20,474 bases of DNA, from the NCBI GenBank assembly GCA_013115125.1, contig JABANN010000577.1, positions 1 to 20,474 of the forward strand. The letters run 5' to 3'. How positions within the stretch are numbered: the stretch's first letter is position 1; each line of letters opens with the position of its first letter. Source of the stretch: Perkinsus olseni. Lineage: Eukaryota; Perkinsozoa; Perkinsida. The position numbers and the translations under genes are program-made. The notes under the pieces are model-generated. The model made no database searches and was not told where the DNA came from. It was given only the letters and a program-made list of their open reading frames with translations. Positions 1 through 9,861 of this stretch are shown piece after piece.

Positions 1-677
1 CGAGCAGTGCATTAAAGAGGTTGCCAAAAGTATGTTTGCAAAGTTTCACGCCAACATGGCCCCGCTTCGTCGAGATATATGCCCGTGACGTCGGAAGGAG
101 ACAGCGAAAAGTGGAAAACATGCGACGTCACATGAGCGGAGCGATTTTTCATTGGTGACGTAACTTTGCACACTTATTTTGAGTTAAGTAGGCTATAGAT
201 TGACACCGCGACAAGTCGAATGTGATTGTTTTTCGGGTATGTGTAATCATGCAAAGTTTGAGGAAAATTGAACGGTACACAGCGAAAAGGGTTAGTCGGG
301 TAACGTCGCAAGCAGTGAGGCAGTTTCGCATCTTCCACAACTGCACCCCATGATGGAGTACCCATCATTCTCTTCGCCCGCGACTCCACTAGCACACTTT
401 CCAATGGGAACCCTAATCAAGTAATAGTGAGGAAGCCTATTCAAGTTGCTTATTAATATACGAAGATGTTGTAATTGCAAGCATGCCAGTTGATGATAAT
501 TTGCTATCCTCCCATGCGGCCAAGAAGACTGTTCGATAAATCATTTCGGGAGTTCTCCATCCGCTTGGTTGGCCTTCCTGAGAAGCTGCTTTCTGTAAAA
601 CCATCATCGGCTGGAACACCTTTGTATCTGCAGGAAGACCGCTCTGCACGAGTAGCGCAAGCGTCCCTTGATGATTG
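1..677. other. Region downstream of SMC1, no supported gene
   Basis: This stretch lies 3' of the SMC1 stop codon. Open frames here are short and show no recognisable domain or convincing splice pattern. Three TGACGT-type motifs lie close together at 86-92, 124-130 and 156-163, the last just after an ATTGG (reverse CCAAT) box. The word GCAAAGTT occurs three times (around 38, 165 on the other strand, and 252). These could be regulatory sites for a neighbouring gene beyond the window edge, but that is inference only. Confidence 0.4.
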
Positions 678-3600
678 TTACGGTCGTAAGTCAAGCGAGA
701 GGAGTCGAGAGACGTCCTTGATGGGATCCTTGCATACTCCAACGAGAGCCTGTGCTTGGCCGTATAAGCTCTCCTTCAAACTCACCAGTATCACCTGAAG
801 AACAATTATCGGCCGAGTAGGTTGAAATGCTCTACCCTGCCTGGAGTAGATCGTCAGGGCTCGTACAGTCTGAGGTGCGCTCTCGGACAAAGTGTGAAAG
901 TGTTGACAAGTTACGCTTGTCCAGAGCTGCATCAACCTCATCAAGTAGTACCTATGGAGACACGGCACACCGTAACTGACCCCACCCAGAAACCAAATTG
1001 ACAAATCCTACCAATGCCGGCCTTTGCCATGCGAATATGGCAAATAGCAGTGCTGCTGCGGCTATGGTCTTCTCTCCCCCGGAGAGAAGCTGGCTGTCAA
1101 CGAAACGGTCGCTCTCTGGGTGGGCGGAGAACTGCACCACACCCAAGTACCTTCCAACTACTGTGCAATGGCGGTGGATCACATCAACGGATGTCATGAC
1201 GTCGAGCAATACTTACGGCTCATCTACGTTCTCAGCATCCAGGTATACAGATCCCCCAGCATCCTGATTCAACGCTCCGCCTCGACGCTGACCTGTGAAG
1301 GCTGTTGGCCTTCCTCGATGAGCTGCATCAGGAGTTAGCAGCGGATCCTCTGGTGTTTCGCCGCCTGCTCCGGGCCGCTCATGAGATGCTGCCCGGGACG
1401 TCAATTGGCGGTAGTAAGTCATGACACGCTCCCGGACGAACTCGTATTATTCGTTGAATCTAGAGAAGAGCAAGTGTCCACTGAACACGTTATCGATGAT
1501 AACCCACTACCGGCCCTTCCGTGCATTTTTCAACGCTTCAAAATGCTGCCCAATTTCACTGGCCTCCAGCTTAGCTGCCTCGAGGCTACGTGTGGCTTCT
1601 CCAAGTGCCTGGGCAAAATGTTGAGGTCTTCCGGTTCAACCAAGAAGCTCAACCAAGCAGAAGTTGGTGAAGCTACTGAAATTCAACAAGCTCCGTGTGC
1701 CGCATTATCCAAGACAGGACTACTCCCATGGCCCCATTTTACCCTAGTCATTTCCTCATTACGCTCATATGCTCTGAGGTTGGGCTTCATGTGCGTGACT
1801 ATCTCTTGAAGCCTCTCTATCTCATCTTCGAGTACAGCAACCACCTCCCTGGCTCCTGCCCTGGCTTCCCGCCTCGATGCACTCTCTGATAGTATCCTCC
1901 CTACCACCCCTTCATCAACTCTCAGCTCTAAAGCGTCGTATTCATCCAGAGTATCCTGTGTGCCGTCATCCTCATCAATATCAATCCGGCCGAACAGGAT
2001 CCTTTTCAGTGACGGCAGGACTTCAGCAGCGTTTTCAAAAGGAAGTCTATAGGCCTCATCTTCTTCTGCCTCTTGCGTCACAGATATGCTCTGCTGCTGC
2101 CGCTGATTTCTTGGTTTGGAGAGGATAGATCTCACCTGACATCCCCATTGATAGTAATTGCCCGGTTACCATGCGCGACTCGCACAGCACTGTCGTTACG
2201 AATGTATGAAGGGAATGTAGCGGAAACTACGGAGTGGAGGAGACCTTAGCTTATATATTTTGCGAGCAGTACACTACCATGACCATAAAATCACCAGTTG
2301 CATATGACGATATCTTAGTTGCTGTAATCTGTGCTCTTCCTTGGTCACAGCCGCCTTCAATTCATTACACCGATCAAAAATGGCCTTCGACTGCTGGCCA
2401 GCTTCATGCACTGAGGCATGAGGCATTGAGTAGCGAGAGCAGATATATCACATTATTAGAAAGAGCTCATCGGAATTGGCCAGCCTTATCGAGTAGCTGC
2501 CTGCTCTCTCCGGGCACCTGCTTCTGCCACCTTCGCCTCCAGCTCCTCTGCAGCTCCTTCTCCTGCCTCTCTTGTCGCTGCTAGCTCAGCCTCCATCGCT
2601 TTCTCTTCATCGAGTATCTCCTCCAGGGCTCTGCGTAGTTCCTCTAGATTCGATTCTTGAGAGGTGAGCGTTGCTCTCGCCCGATCCAACTGAACAATCA
2701 ATTTTCAGGACGACCGAAGCTAGGAGCATAGACTGTCACTCCTGCGGTTCTCGTGCTTTCGTCCGTTCGTTCGAGATGTTTCTCCGCGCATATGCAGGTT
2801 ACACTCAAGAGACGCATGTTATTGGGGAGCGGATGGCATGCGCATCACGTGAGAAACAAACGGAATTCTGCCTACTACCGCTCCCCATGCCAAGCTGTCC
2901 CGTGCTAGCGAACCCCAGAGAATTCTGAAAATATACCCTAACCGGGGTTCGAACTCGGCAGAGCCGAGCTGCGACTTGCGTCCCAAAGCTCAAGTTTGAG
3001 AGGTGTCCTCAATGGTACTGCATCGAGGTAGCATGCGATCTAACTATCGCCGTGAACCTGCATCTGACTCACATCGGCCTCCAACGCTTCACGCTTTCCC
3101 CGAAGTGTATCCCGCTGTTGGCGCAGTTTGCATACTTCTGCCTCGATGTTATCCAGTGCCTCTTTCCGTTCTCTTATCAGCGACATCTGACCAATCATGT
3201 GATGCACCCACCAATCCCACCGTCGGCGCCCTACCACATCTCGAGTATGACCGCCGTCCCCGCTGCCGTCATCCTCTCCAAAGACCCTCCTGTTGATATC
3301 TTCATAGAAGCTTTTGGTCTTGTCACTGAGTTCCTCCTCGAGCTGCCTCAGATGGTTCACAGCCTCATCCCGCTGCGCCTCCAGCTCAGCCAGACTACCT
3401 CGGCTTGCTTCGATACTGGCCTCAATGCGATTGACCCTGAGCAATCCGATGAAGTATTAATACCATTACACTGATAACCATGGGTGTCCCTACTCTTCCT
3501 CCGCTACACGTTTAATTTGCTCCAAGGAGCCCATCTCCACTCGCGCCATCTGAATACTTGGAGAGCCTTGCTCTTCCATCACAGTAACACAGGGTGCTAT

Positions 3601-6600
3601 TCACCTCTAGCCTGGCGTCCATTGGGTCATCACCAACAGCCTCATCATTCATCCCATCAATACCAATAAGTTCCCTCAATTCCTCTTCAATCCTAGCAAT
3701 CTCTCCGTCTTTCTGTGCAAGCTCAGCTTTGATAGAGTCAACCTAATGATAACGTGAGAACATGGCCGATAAGCAGCATCAATTGCCTTGCTATTACGTG
3801 CTGAGCATCGCCAGGTAATGCACCCTGTCCATTGCTCATATTACCATTTTTAGCGATCTTATCTCCATCCAGGGTAACCACCTTCACCCCAGACGGCATT
3901 GCTAGAGCGTTCCTTCGCCCACTGTGATATAGTACCGAACGAGCCTGAGAAGGGCCGAGAAGTCCTCGTGAAGAGCACTGGAGAATCAGTTATAGCAGTA
4001 CCTGGGCCAGAGAGTCTGATACCACGGTTTTACCCAACAACCATCGGTGAAGCTTCTGGATCAGTTCAATGATGCTTCTATGAGATGCATGAGATCCTTG
4101 CAGGTTAGATGGCACCTATCAAGAGCACTGGTGTGGAAGGAACGAGTGCGCCCCCATTAGCCTGCCACTACATGGTTGAACTACATGCCAACCCTCTTAG
4201 CCTCTCTGTTCTCCACTCTTTTCCTTCTCTCCTCTGCAACGGCTAGCTCTCTTGCATTCATTTTCTTTCGTAAAGCGTTCATGTCAGTCTCTGCTGCATG
4301 GGACTCCCGTTGTCTAATGCCTTGGGTTTCCTCCAACCGTGTGATCGTTGCCTTCGTCTCGTCAATGTATTGGTCCAACAAGATTCTCTGCTCCTTACTC
4401 GCTCGAATGGAGCTCTCAATGGAGGCTGAGAAACAACACTTATGAGCACACTAGAACAATGGTGGCGACAGAAACGGCTCTCAATTCGTCTCGTCAAGAC
4501 TGCATGGGACCTACCAGCAACTTCCTGAGCTCTCTCGCTGATCCGCCCACACTCCTCGACTATTTCCTCGGTCAATACCCCGCCATCGACCTCATCACCT
4601 ATCGTATCCCGACGGACGGCCAAGGCTTCCATAGAGGCTTCGATCTGAACAACTGACTGTCATCTGATGACCGTCGTCACCATCTCGCTACTATTCGCTA
4701 CCTCCGCGGCTTTACCATCAATACCCTGCATCCTCTCTTCTAAGCCCCCTAGCGTCTCTCGACTAATAGCTATACCCGCCCCAACCTTGGCTTCGTTGGC
4801 TGTCTGAGATGGAGAACTGTGTGGGTCTTATTTGCATCTTAGCATGACGCGCCGTAAGATTAGAGAGATGAATCAAGATCCCACTACAGGCCAATGATGC
4901 TCACAAGCTGTTTTTTCCTCCCTCTCAGTTCCGCCGCCCTAATCTCCGTGTCCTCCTGCTTCTTCCGCACCTTCTCCAGGCTACAACCAACAAAAGACTC
5001 CTTGATGAGATCGCACGGTGTTCACAGCCTCCTCACGCGCCTAGCGACCAACGAACATACTCATTATCACCTCTTTTGGAGGCGCTTATGTTCCCCAGCC
5101 AAGTATTTCGTCTCCTCTCCCGCGGCATTCTCCTTTGTCTTCGCCTCTTGTACTGCTGCTTTAGCATCCTCATAACTCTCCAACAGCCCTTCACTGGATT
5201 CCAGTAAGGCGTCCGCCTCCTACAAAGTGTCCACGAGTGAGACAGTGGTCATCGATGAACGACCCCGACCTTCTCAATCTCATATAGGCTGTACGTGACC
5301 TTATCGAGTTGCTTTCTCTCCAACTCGGCCCTCTTGTCCTTGTAACGATCAGCTTCCTGTACTTGAGCTGCCAAGGCATTGAAATCTTGATTAACTAAAG
5401 CAGCAATAGCCTACATTGCAGCTCCAGGCGTAGAAGGATACCTACTCTGCTTCCCCTTAGCGGTGAGCCTAGTGACGTTGTCCTCAGCATGCTCCTTCTT
5501 CTTGGCTACAATATCATAATCTTTGCGGTATCGCCAAGACCCCGATGCCGACTCGATAGCCTTAGTTATCGACATCGCCTAAAGCTACACAAGTGGCAGA
5601 CACTGTGAACCAGGTGCTCGACCGCAGTGAGGAAGACAGTAGTGCTGCTACCATACATCATCTTTGGAGAGCAGCTTGTCTATTTGGCCCTGTAACACGA
5701 GGAAGAACGAGGCGTCGGCGCCGAGATGGTGTCTGAGTATGGATGACGATATAACTCGTATACTAGCACGACCCACTACTTGGAGAGTTCCTCCTTGTAC
5801 TGCACCTGCGTGCATACCCTATCATTGACCCGGTAGACAGAGCCAACCGCTGGCCCCCTCGCACCGCGATCGTCATTACGGTTCGTCTCGTCTTCCGCAC
5901 CCCGGTCAGTGTCATTATCCGCGGCCTTTATGGTAACCGATCGGGTGAAGGTGGTGTGAGAGATTCTTATATCATTCCTGAATGAGCGAGCACCAGTTAA
6001 TATACCAGCAGGCGCCAGCGAAACGGGGACATAATTGTTGTTGTTTACCCTACCGGGAGGCATCTCCTTCCCCTGGAGGCAGCTCCCTCTCAATCCTCAC
6101 GGTGAGGGATGTACTGGCTGTAAACTCTCTCTTAGACTCCATAGTATGATTACTATTAACAAGGCTTCTAAGACGGTCATTACGAAGCCTCTTCGCCCCC
6201 ACACACAGACAGAAACATACCGCATCAAGAAGGTTGCCTACAGACAGCTGTACACGGGAGGGGCAGAGTATGACAGCTCACTTTTGCCACTCCCATTAGG
6301 ACCTAGGACACCCGTCAGAGCGACAGGTACTCTTTCCACCTCGGCAGATCGATCCTCACCGGTGGATGAGCTCTGTGTGAGCAATGGAATCGCTGGTATG
6401 GTGAGGGGTGTCCTGAAAGAAGCCGGGGAGATGATCATCTAGCCGGTGACGGTCCTTACACATGCTCGCCATTATAAGATTTGAAGTTGTTCACTCTTAC
6501 TTCAGTAACGTAACATCTCTTGACTCCGTCCAGTCTATCAACTCTCGGGTATTCTGGCACCTGAATGGGTTCAGATGAACCCCAGGGGAGGCATGAGCAC

Positions 6601-6697
6601 GCTTTACCTGCCAGACGTAGTGAGCAGGCTCATCTGTCGGTTTGAATGTCCCGGAGCTTTCAGCGGATGATTCCGCCGAGTTCTGAGAAGTCGCCAT
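678..6697 (-). CDS. SMC1: SMC1-type cohesin ATPase (multi-exon)
   Basis: SMC1 pairs with SMC3 in the cohesin ring that holds sister chromatids together in the nucleus. The first exons (6608-6697, 6462-6560, 6282-6339) carry NFKSY and the Walker A motif GPNGSGKS; the next begins NLLDA. A Q-loop LQGQ follows near 5680. Coiled-coil exons flank a hinge part at 3798-4077, ending in TLDG and NMSNG. The C-terminal lobe has LSGGEKT (1069-1086), LLDEVDAALD (919-951) and the SMC1-typical end VSLKESLYGQAQALVGV before a TAA at 678-680. Spacing between NFKSY and Walker A equals that of known SMC1, so this is SMC1 rather than SMC2-4. Exon phases agree wherever I checked. Start chosen: the first ATG giving an open 30-codon exon; an in-frame upstream ATG at 6745 is possible. 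Oddities: half the hinge is missing, one in-frame TAA lies at 1447-1449, and both head lobes carry insertions. It could be a divergent functional gene or a decaying copy. Confidence 0.92.
795..840 (-). other. GC-AG intron in SMC1
   Basis: The exon 841-951 ends in CAG in phase 0 and the last exon starts at 794 with VILVSLKESLYG. The 46 nt between them begin GCAGGG and end CTTCAG. Nearby GT dinucleotides give either a stop or the wrong frame for the highly conserved SMC1 C-terminus, so the GC donor is the best reading. GC-AG is a known minor class of spliceosomal intron. Confidence 0.75.
919..1112 (-). other. SMC1: SMC1 ABC signature and Walker B exons
   Basis: Reading on the minus strand, FSAHPESDRFVDSQ leads into the signature LSGGEKT and then ALLFAIFAWQRPAL at 1012. 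A 60-nt GTAGG...CATAG intron (952-1011) precedes VLLDEVDAALD, which combines Walker B and D-loop. In folded SMC proteins the signature of one head contacts ATP bound to the partner's Walker A. All catalytic positions I can check are present, including the Walker B DE pair. Confidence 0.93.
2690..3057 (-). other. Oversized SMC1 intron with stem-loop
   Basis: The upstream exon ends VSQMQ in phase 0 before GTTCACGG, and the next exon starts LDRARATL after TTCAG, also in phase 0. The intron between is 368 nt, while the other SMC1 introns measured are about 27-115 nt. It contains a perfect 6-bp stem with a 3-nt loop at 2954-2968 next to a TTCGAAC word. No complete tRNA can be folded there. It may hold a small RNA or an insertion, but nothing is recognisable. 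Confidence 0.6.
3798..4077 (-). other. SMC1: SMC1 hinge, C-terminal half only
   Basis: Two exons (4002-4077 and 3798-3944) with a GTACTG...CTCAG intron encode a run resembling the second half of the SMC1 hinge. VVSDSLAQAR aligns with the family's VCDNVEDAR, and VVTLDG...NGNMSNG with VALDG...SGVISGG. The preceding exon, ending EAK at 4193, is still coiled coil and joins directly in phase 2 across a 115-nt gap. The first hinge half (the GRL..LC.PT and TFLPLD regions) is not visible and could not fit in that gap. Confidence 0.75.
6282..6339 (-). other. SMC1: SMC1 Walker A exon
   Basis: This 58-nt exon encodes VERVPVALTGVLGPNGSGK plus the first base of the Walker A serine. It joins the preceding exon (ending NFKSYNGEH, donor GTGTAAGG) in phase 0. 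It joins the next exon, beginning NLLDA, in phase 1 through a 44-nt GTGAGC...TGTAG intron (6238-6281). The result is an unbroken GPNGSGKSNLLDA, matching SMC1 family members in sequence and spacing. Confidence 0.93.
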
Positions 6698-7381
6698 GCT
6701 ATTCGACAAAACTGCTCGTGATTTAGGATGAATACAGTTTTGCATAAGGCATTAATGGAACACGGCGCGGTTGCGTATAGTGGTAACGCGGCGCACCACT
6801 CGCTCCGGGGAGTGCAATAGCTAGTAGCTATTAGCTACTATTGTCTTAGTGACAACCGACAATAGGGTCCATAGATGTCCTAGGTCTCATTAGGAAGGAC
6901 AGTCACTTCCTGAGAGCCATCACAGCAGAAGGTGGTGGACTGGCCTCTGCCTATTCCTGGTTCCTAGTCGAAGATAGCTCAAGCGTTCAGCAATCTATGG
7001 CAAGTGGCATTGCCGTCGGTACAGTACCGGTTATAAGGCACACGAATATGAGCGTGGCTCTGCTAACGTACAAACGACTGTAGACTGATGCCACTGATGT
7101 GTCTCTCTGCGTCGCTACAAGCAACGTGAACATTGCAATGACCATAAGCTCTACTGTTACGGGTACTGTGTGGAATTCACACTGTGCATAACTGCCAACT
7201 GACAATGACTATAAGACGACCACGAGGCGTATACACCGCCAGACGCATCACCCCGATGGCCGCTATGTACTTCGCTGTCACTGGGCGGAACACGACAGGG
7301 CACCATATAAGTAGCCTGTAAGCTTCCATTTCAAAACCCCAAGAGCTATATGCGACCGATCAATTTGGCGCATACGGCACA

Positions 7382-7573
7382 ATGCTGGTCGGAATCGGCT
7401 CCATAACATTACGATCCAATGCGCTCAATCTCACCAATCAGCCGTGTTGCGTGCCTGTATTGACTCCCAACCAAAGGCTCCTCCAAGGCGCAGAAAGCCT
7501 CGTAACGTATGCGTGCAACTGTGTAGAGAGCATAGCTAATGGCGAGACAGCGCAACTACAATCAATGGTGTAA
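7382..7573 (+). CDS. Weak hypothetical ORF, 63 residues
   Basis: I do not recognise this product. The frame starts at an ATG and is also open back to about 7312; it contains a CC pair and a CNC motif. An alternative plus-strand model joins an upstream ORF starting at 7204 through a GTAAGC...CCCAAG intron (about 7318-7343) into a different frame, giving a basic, Cys-containing tail. The two models cannot both be right. The opposite orientation to all supported genes also argues against it. Confidence 0.15.
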   Translation: MLVGIGSITLRSNALNLTNQPCCVPVLTPNQRLLQGAESLVTYACNCVESIANGETAQLQSMV

Positions 7574-8185
7574 GGACAGCCATTCTCAGCCTCTCACACC
7601 TAATAGTAGATAAAGAAGCTAGGCTTACACTGGTGCACTCAGAGTAACTTAGCCTTAAGAGACACAAGGCCTAACTACAGCCTATAACAGCCGTATGTCT
7701 ATACAACATCACTTGTTCCTTAATAAATCATGCCAGGCACACACAAAAGCGCTCTGGCTACGCATGAACTGAGATTCTCAACAAAGATAGATGACAGGCA
7801 GTGGGCTCACCCGCCGGGCGATCACTGGTCGAGCCGAAAGCTGTGCACCTCAGTTCCTCTACACAAAGAGCAAACCCTTGAAGTACACAGGAATCACGAC
7901 TTACGAATAAATAGGCGATACTGGAATCTTACAGAGCCATCACAGTGCGTACACTGCATCAACGGAAAGAAAGGTCGACAAAGAGGGCGTCGTGAGCCTG
8001 CCTTTGGTGGCATGGCAAGAGAACGCTAAGGACTATGCCGAGGATACCGTGCTCAGTCCTTGGTATCATCATACATAAAACCAACTTCGAAGCAACAAGA
8101 CTGGATCTCTTACTCACTCCATAACCGGTGAGGAAGCCGACACCAGAGTAAATGATAGTGAATGATAGGGAATCTAGGCTGGCTC

Positions 8186-8196
8186 GGGGGGGGGGG
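8186..8196. repeat. Homopolymer run of 11 G
   Basis: Eleven consecutive G lie a few bases beyond the stop codon of the cysteine-rich gene (as C on its sense strand). Just before it, at about 8150-8170, the word AATGATAG occurs twice in tandem. The run is a likely site of length variation or sequencing error, but lies outside the coding part. Confidence 0.8.
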
Positions 8197-8199
8197 CTA

Positions 8200-8858
8200 T
8201 TAACCCACCTCGTACACGCACATGTTCACATGCAGTCCCTCGATCTGTACGCATTCCGATCCTGCGGGGCAGGGCTGAGGATACCAAACCGTTTCAACAT
8301 CCTTGATAGGTTCCCAATGTACTTACGTTAGAAAATAAAGGACACATTATGTGGCAACGCCCATAACTGCAGAATTTGTCGGCAGCGGCATACGTATACG
8401 GAGGGCAGGTGGTACGATTGTTGCAGTCACTCGCGCACACAGCATACTTCACTTTACCCGAGGAGTCCTGAAAGAAAACATTGAGTGCGCAGATCGTCCT
8501 CTCAGAGCGAACGTGCTCACTGAGAAGCCGTGGACCATGAGCCAGCGACCCCCCGCTTACGTAAAAAACGAACACATCGTCGTCGCAATCACATTTTCCG
8601 CCAGAGCAGTTGTTGCGAGGCTTTCCGTAACATTTACCAGCTGAGTCCGAAGAGCATTTGTGGGCGGAGTATATCTAAGAAAGATTCCTTTCTACCTGGG
8701 ATAGTCGGACGTCCTTCGACGCTGCTCGGCTGAGGGTCGGGCTGAGCGGCCATCTTCCTGAAGAGAGGGCGTTACGAATCCCCGAGCAGATTAGCCCACG
8801 CCTCCACGCACCCGGTCAAACACATGATGCACAAGATTTGGGTAGCGCTGATTTGCAT
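8200..8858 (-). CDS. Cysteine-rich, probably secreted protein
   Basis: Three exons fit in phase 0: 8561-8674 (38 aa), 8327-8467 (47 aa) and 8200-8301 (33 aa plus TAA). Their introns are GTAAGC...TTTCAG and a 25-nt GTAAGT...TCAAG. The 118 residues hold 14 cysteines, for example CSGGKCDC and CPAGSEC, in an EGF-like style that suggests up to seven disulfides and an extracellular or secretory location. Upstream, an ATG at 8858 begins MQISATQILCIMCLTGC, a plausible signal peptide. However, I could not join it to the Cys exons in phase, so the 5' end is unresolved. No named family is recognised. Secreted Cys-rich proteins are often surface or host-interaction proteins in parasitic protists, but that role is inference here. 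Confidence 0.65.
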
Positions 8859-9768
8859 GCTCTCTGCTAGGAGTTTTACGGAAGGCAGTGGCTATTAGGC
8901 AGGGCTGCGTTCGTGAGAATTCGGATTCTTCGTCCACGTGCTATTTGTGTGAGCAGAAGACGAGTTGTGCTCTCCAGAGAATGTCCAGGCTTGCGCTGTT
9001 GTGAGTCACCACTGGTGACCGCCCATCATGCTGCGCTAAACGACGCTCATGAAAGCTACAGAATGGAGAGTCCATTGCACTTTCTGGGACCCAGGGCGGC
9101 CGTCTCATCCGTTCTTGCGCCCCGGGCGGGGGCCCCCCGCACTCGCGTGCATGTCACCCTGTGTGCATATAACTGGAGAACACACAACTGCTCATGAATG
9201 CTGAATAACATCATATTCCTAACCCGTGTCGACCTTTTTTGCGCTTCGACCGTTTTGTTGGGTCACCAGTGGATTAATTGATTTTTCGACCTATGCTGGA
9301 GTCGGTCGTCCAAATGTAAGATGTATGGTACTACTGTAACACATATTGTTGTATCGTGCGTACAGCAGTCTACTTGTTGTGGGATGTTTGTTACGCTCCG
9401 TCTATGTTTATGCGTGCAGAGTAGTCTGGGCAATAGCTCTTTCATAAGATCCATCTCACAAGCTCCCTTTGGCCTTGTGTTCCGCGTATGAGTAAAAAGA
9501 ATACAACAATATTGCGCACACATCGTGTGTATGCGTGCTTTATCGGATCTACGGATCATTAGCTAATCGGCGCGGCTGGTGTAGTTGGTCGTCGTCCCAG
9601 CTCTTAGCGCCCTCTATCGTCACTCCTCTCGCTAACCACTTAACCTAAGGCTCCTCGCGGTTGAGTTAACTGAATCTGAGCACTAGAGTCACCACTAGTT
9701 ATACCCGATACGAACCCTACAACATACTGTCACCACAAAACATCACTATCTAATTGACACCAAATTTC

Positions 9769-9802
9769 CTTGGCATGCCGCATGCCGCATGCGGTTGCCA
9801 AG
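9769..9802. repeat. 34-bp palindromic GCATGCC repeat
   Basis: Outer arms CTTGGCA and TGCCAAG enclose repeated GCATGC units with an inner CCGCATGCGG palindrome, so the segment can form a cruciform. It sits 60 bp before a longer hairpin. Confidence 0.75.
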
Positions 9803-9861
9803 CTCACCTGCGCACTTCACAGCTGATGGCACCAGTCCACGGCTCATCTCCGACCGAAATT

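Larger units (their letters stand above)
6698..8199. other. Spacer upstream of SMC1, mostly unassigned
   Basis: No confident gene was found. A structured stretch at about 6764-6845 has a tRNA-A-box-like GTATAGTGGTAACGC followed by two small hairpins (7-bp arms at 6822-6840), but no T-arm. A minus-strand peptide at about 7138-7080 reads MVIAMFTLLVATQ, signal-like, without a clear continuation. A plus-strand ORF at 7382-7573 is listed separately. The 5' control region of SMC1 presumably lies just above 6697. Confidence 0.4.

Noticed and set aside
2-88. Plus-strand 3' end of a gene cut by the window edge (reads EQCIKEVAKSMFAKFHANM, then to a TGA)
   Set aside because: Only 28 codons, no domain, and opposite in direction to all supported genes. 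It may be real but cannot be supported.
475-798. Plus-strand 107-residue ORF overlapping the end of SMC1
   Set aside because: It runs antisense over the conserved SMC1 C-terminus, with no splice signals or family resemblance of its own.
2937-2968. Possible tRNA gene around a GGTTCGAAC/GTTCGAACC word
   Set aside because: A T-arm-like stem can be drawn on either strand, but no matching acceptor stem, D-arm or anticodon arm exists at the right distances. The local hairpin explains the pairing.
7730-8029. Plus-strand 99-residue ORF with a CVHC pair, looked at as a zinc-binding protein
   Set aside because: Only one Cys pair, low-complexity basic tail, no matching His/Cys partners and wrong strand for the array.
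9263-9559. Minus-strand 98-residue ORF
   Set aside because: No signal, domain or exon neighbours; composition looks random.
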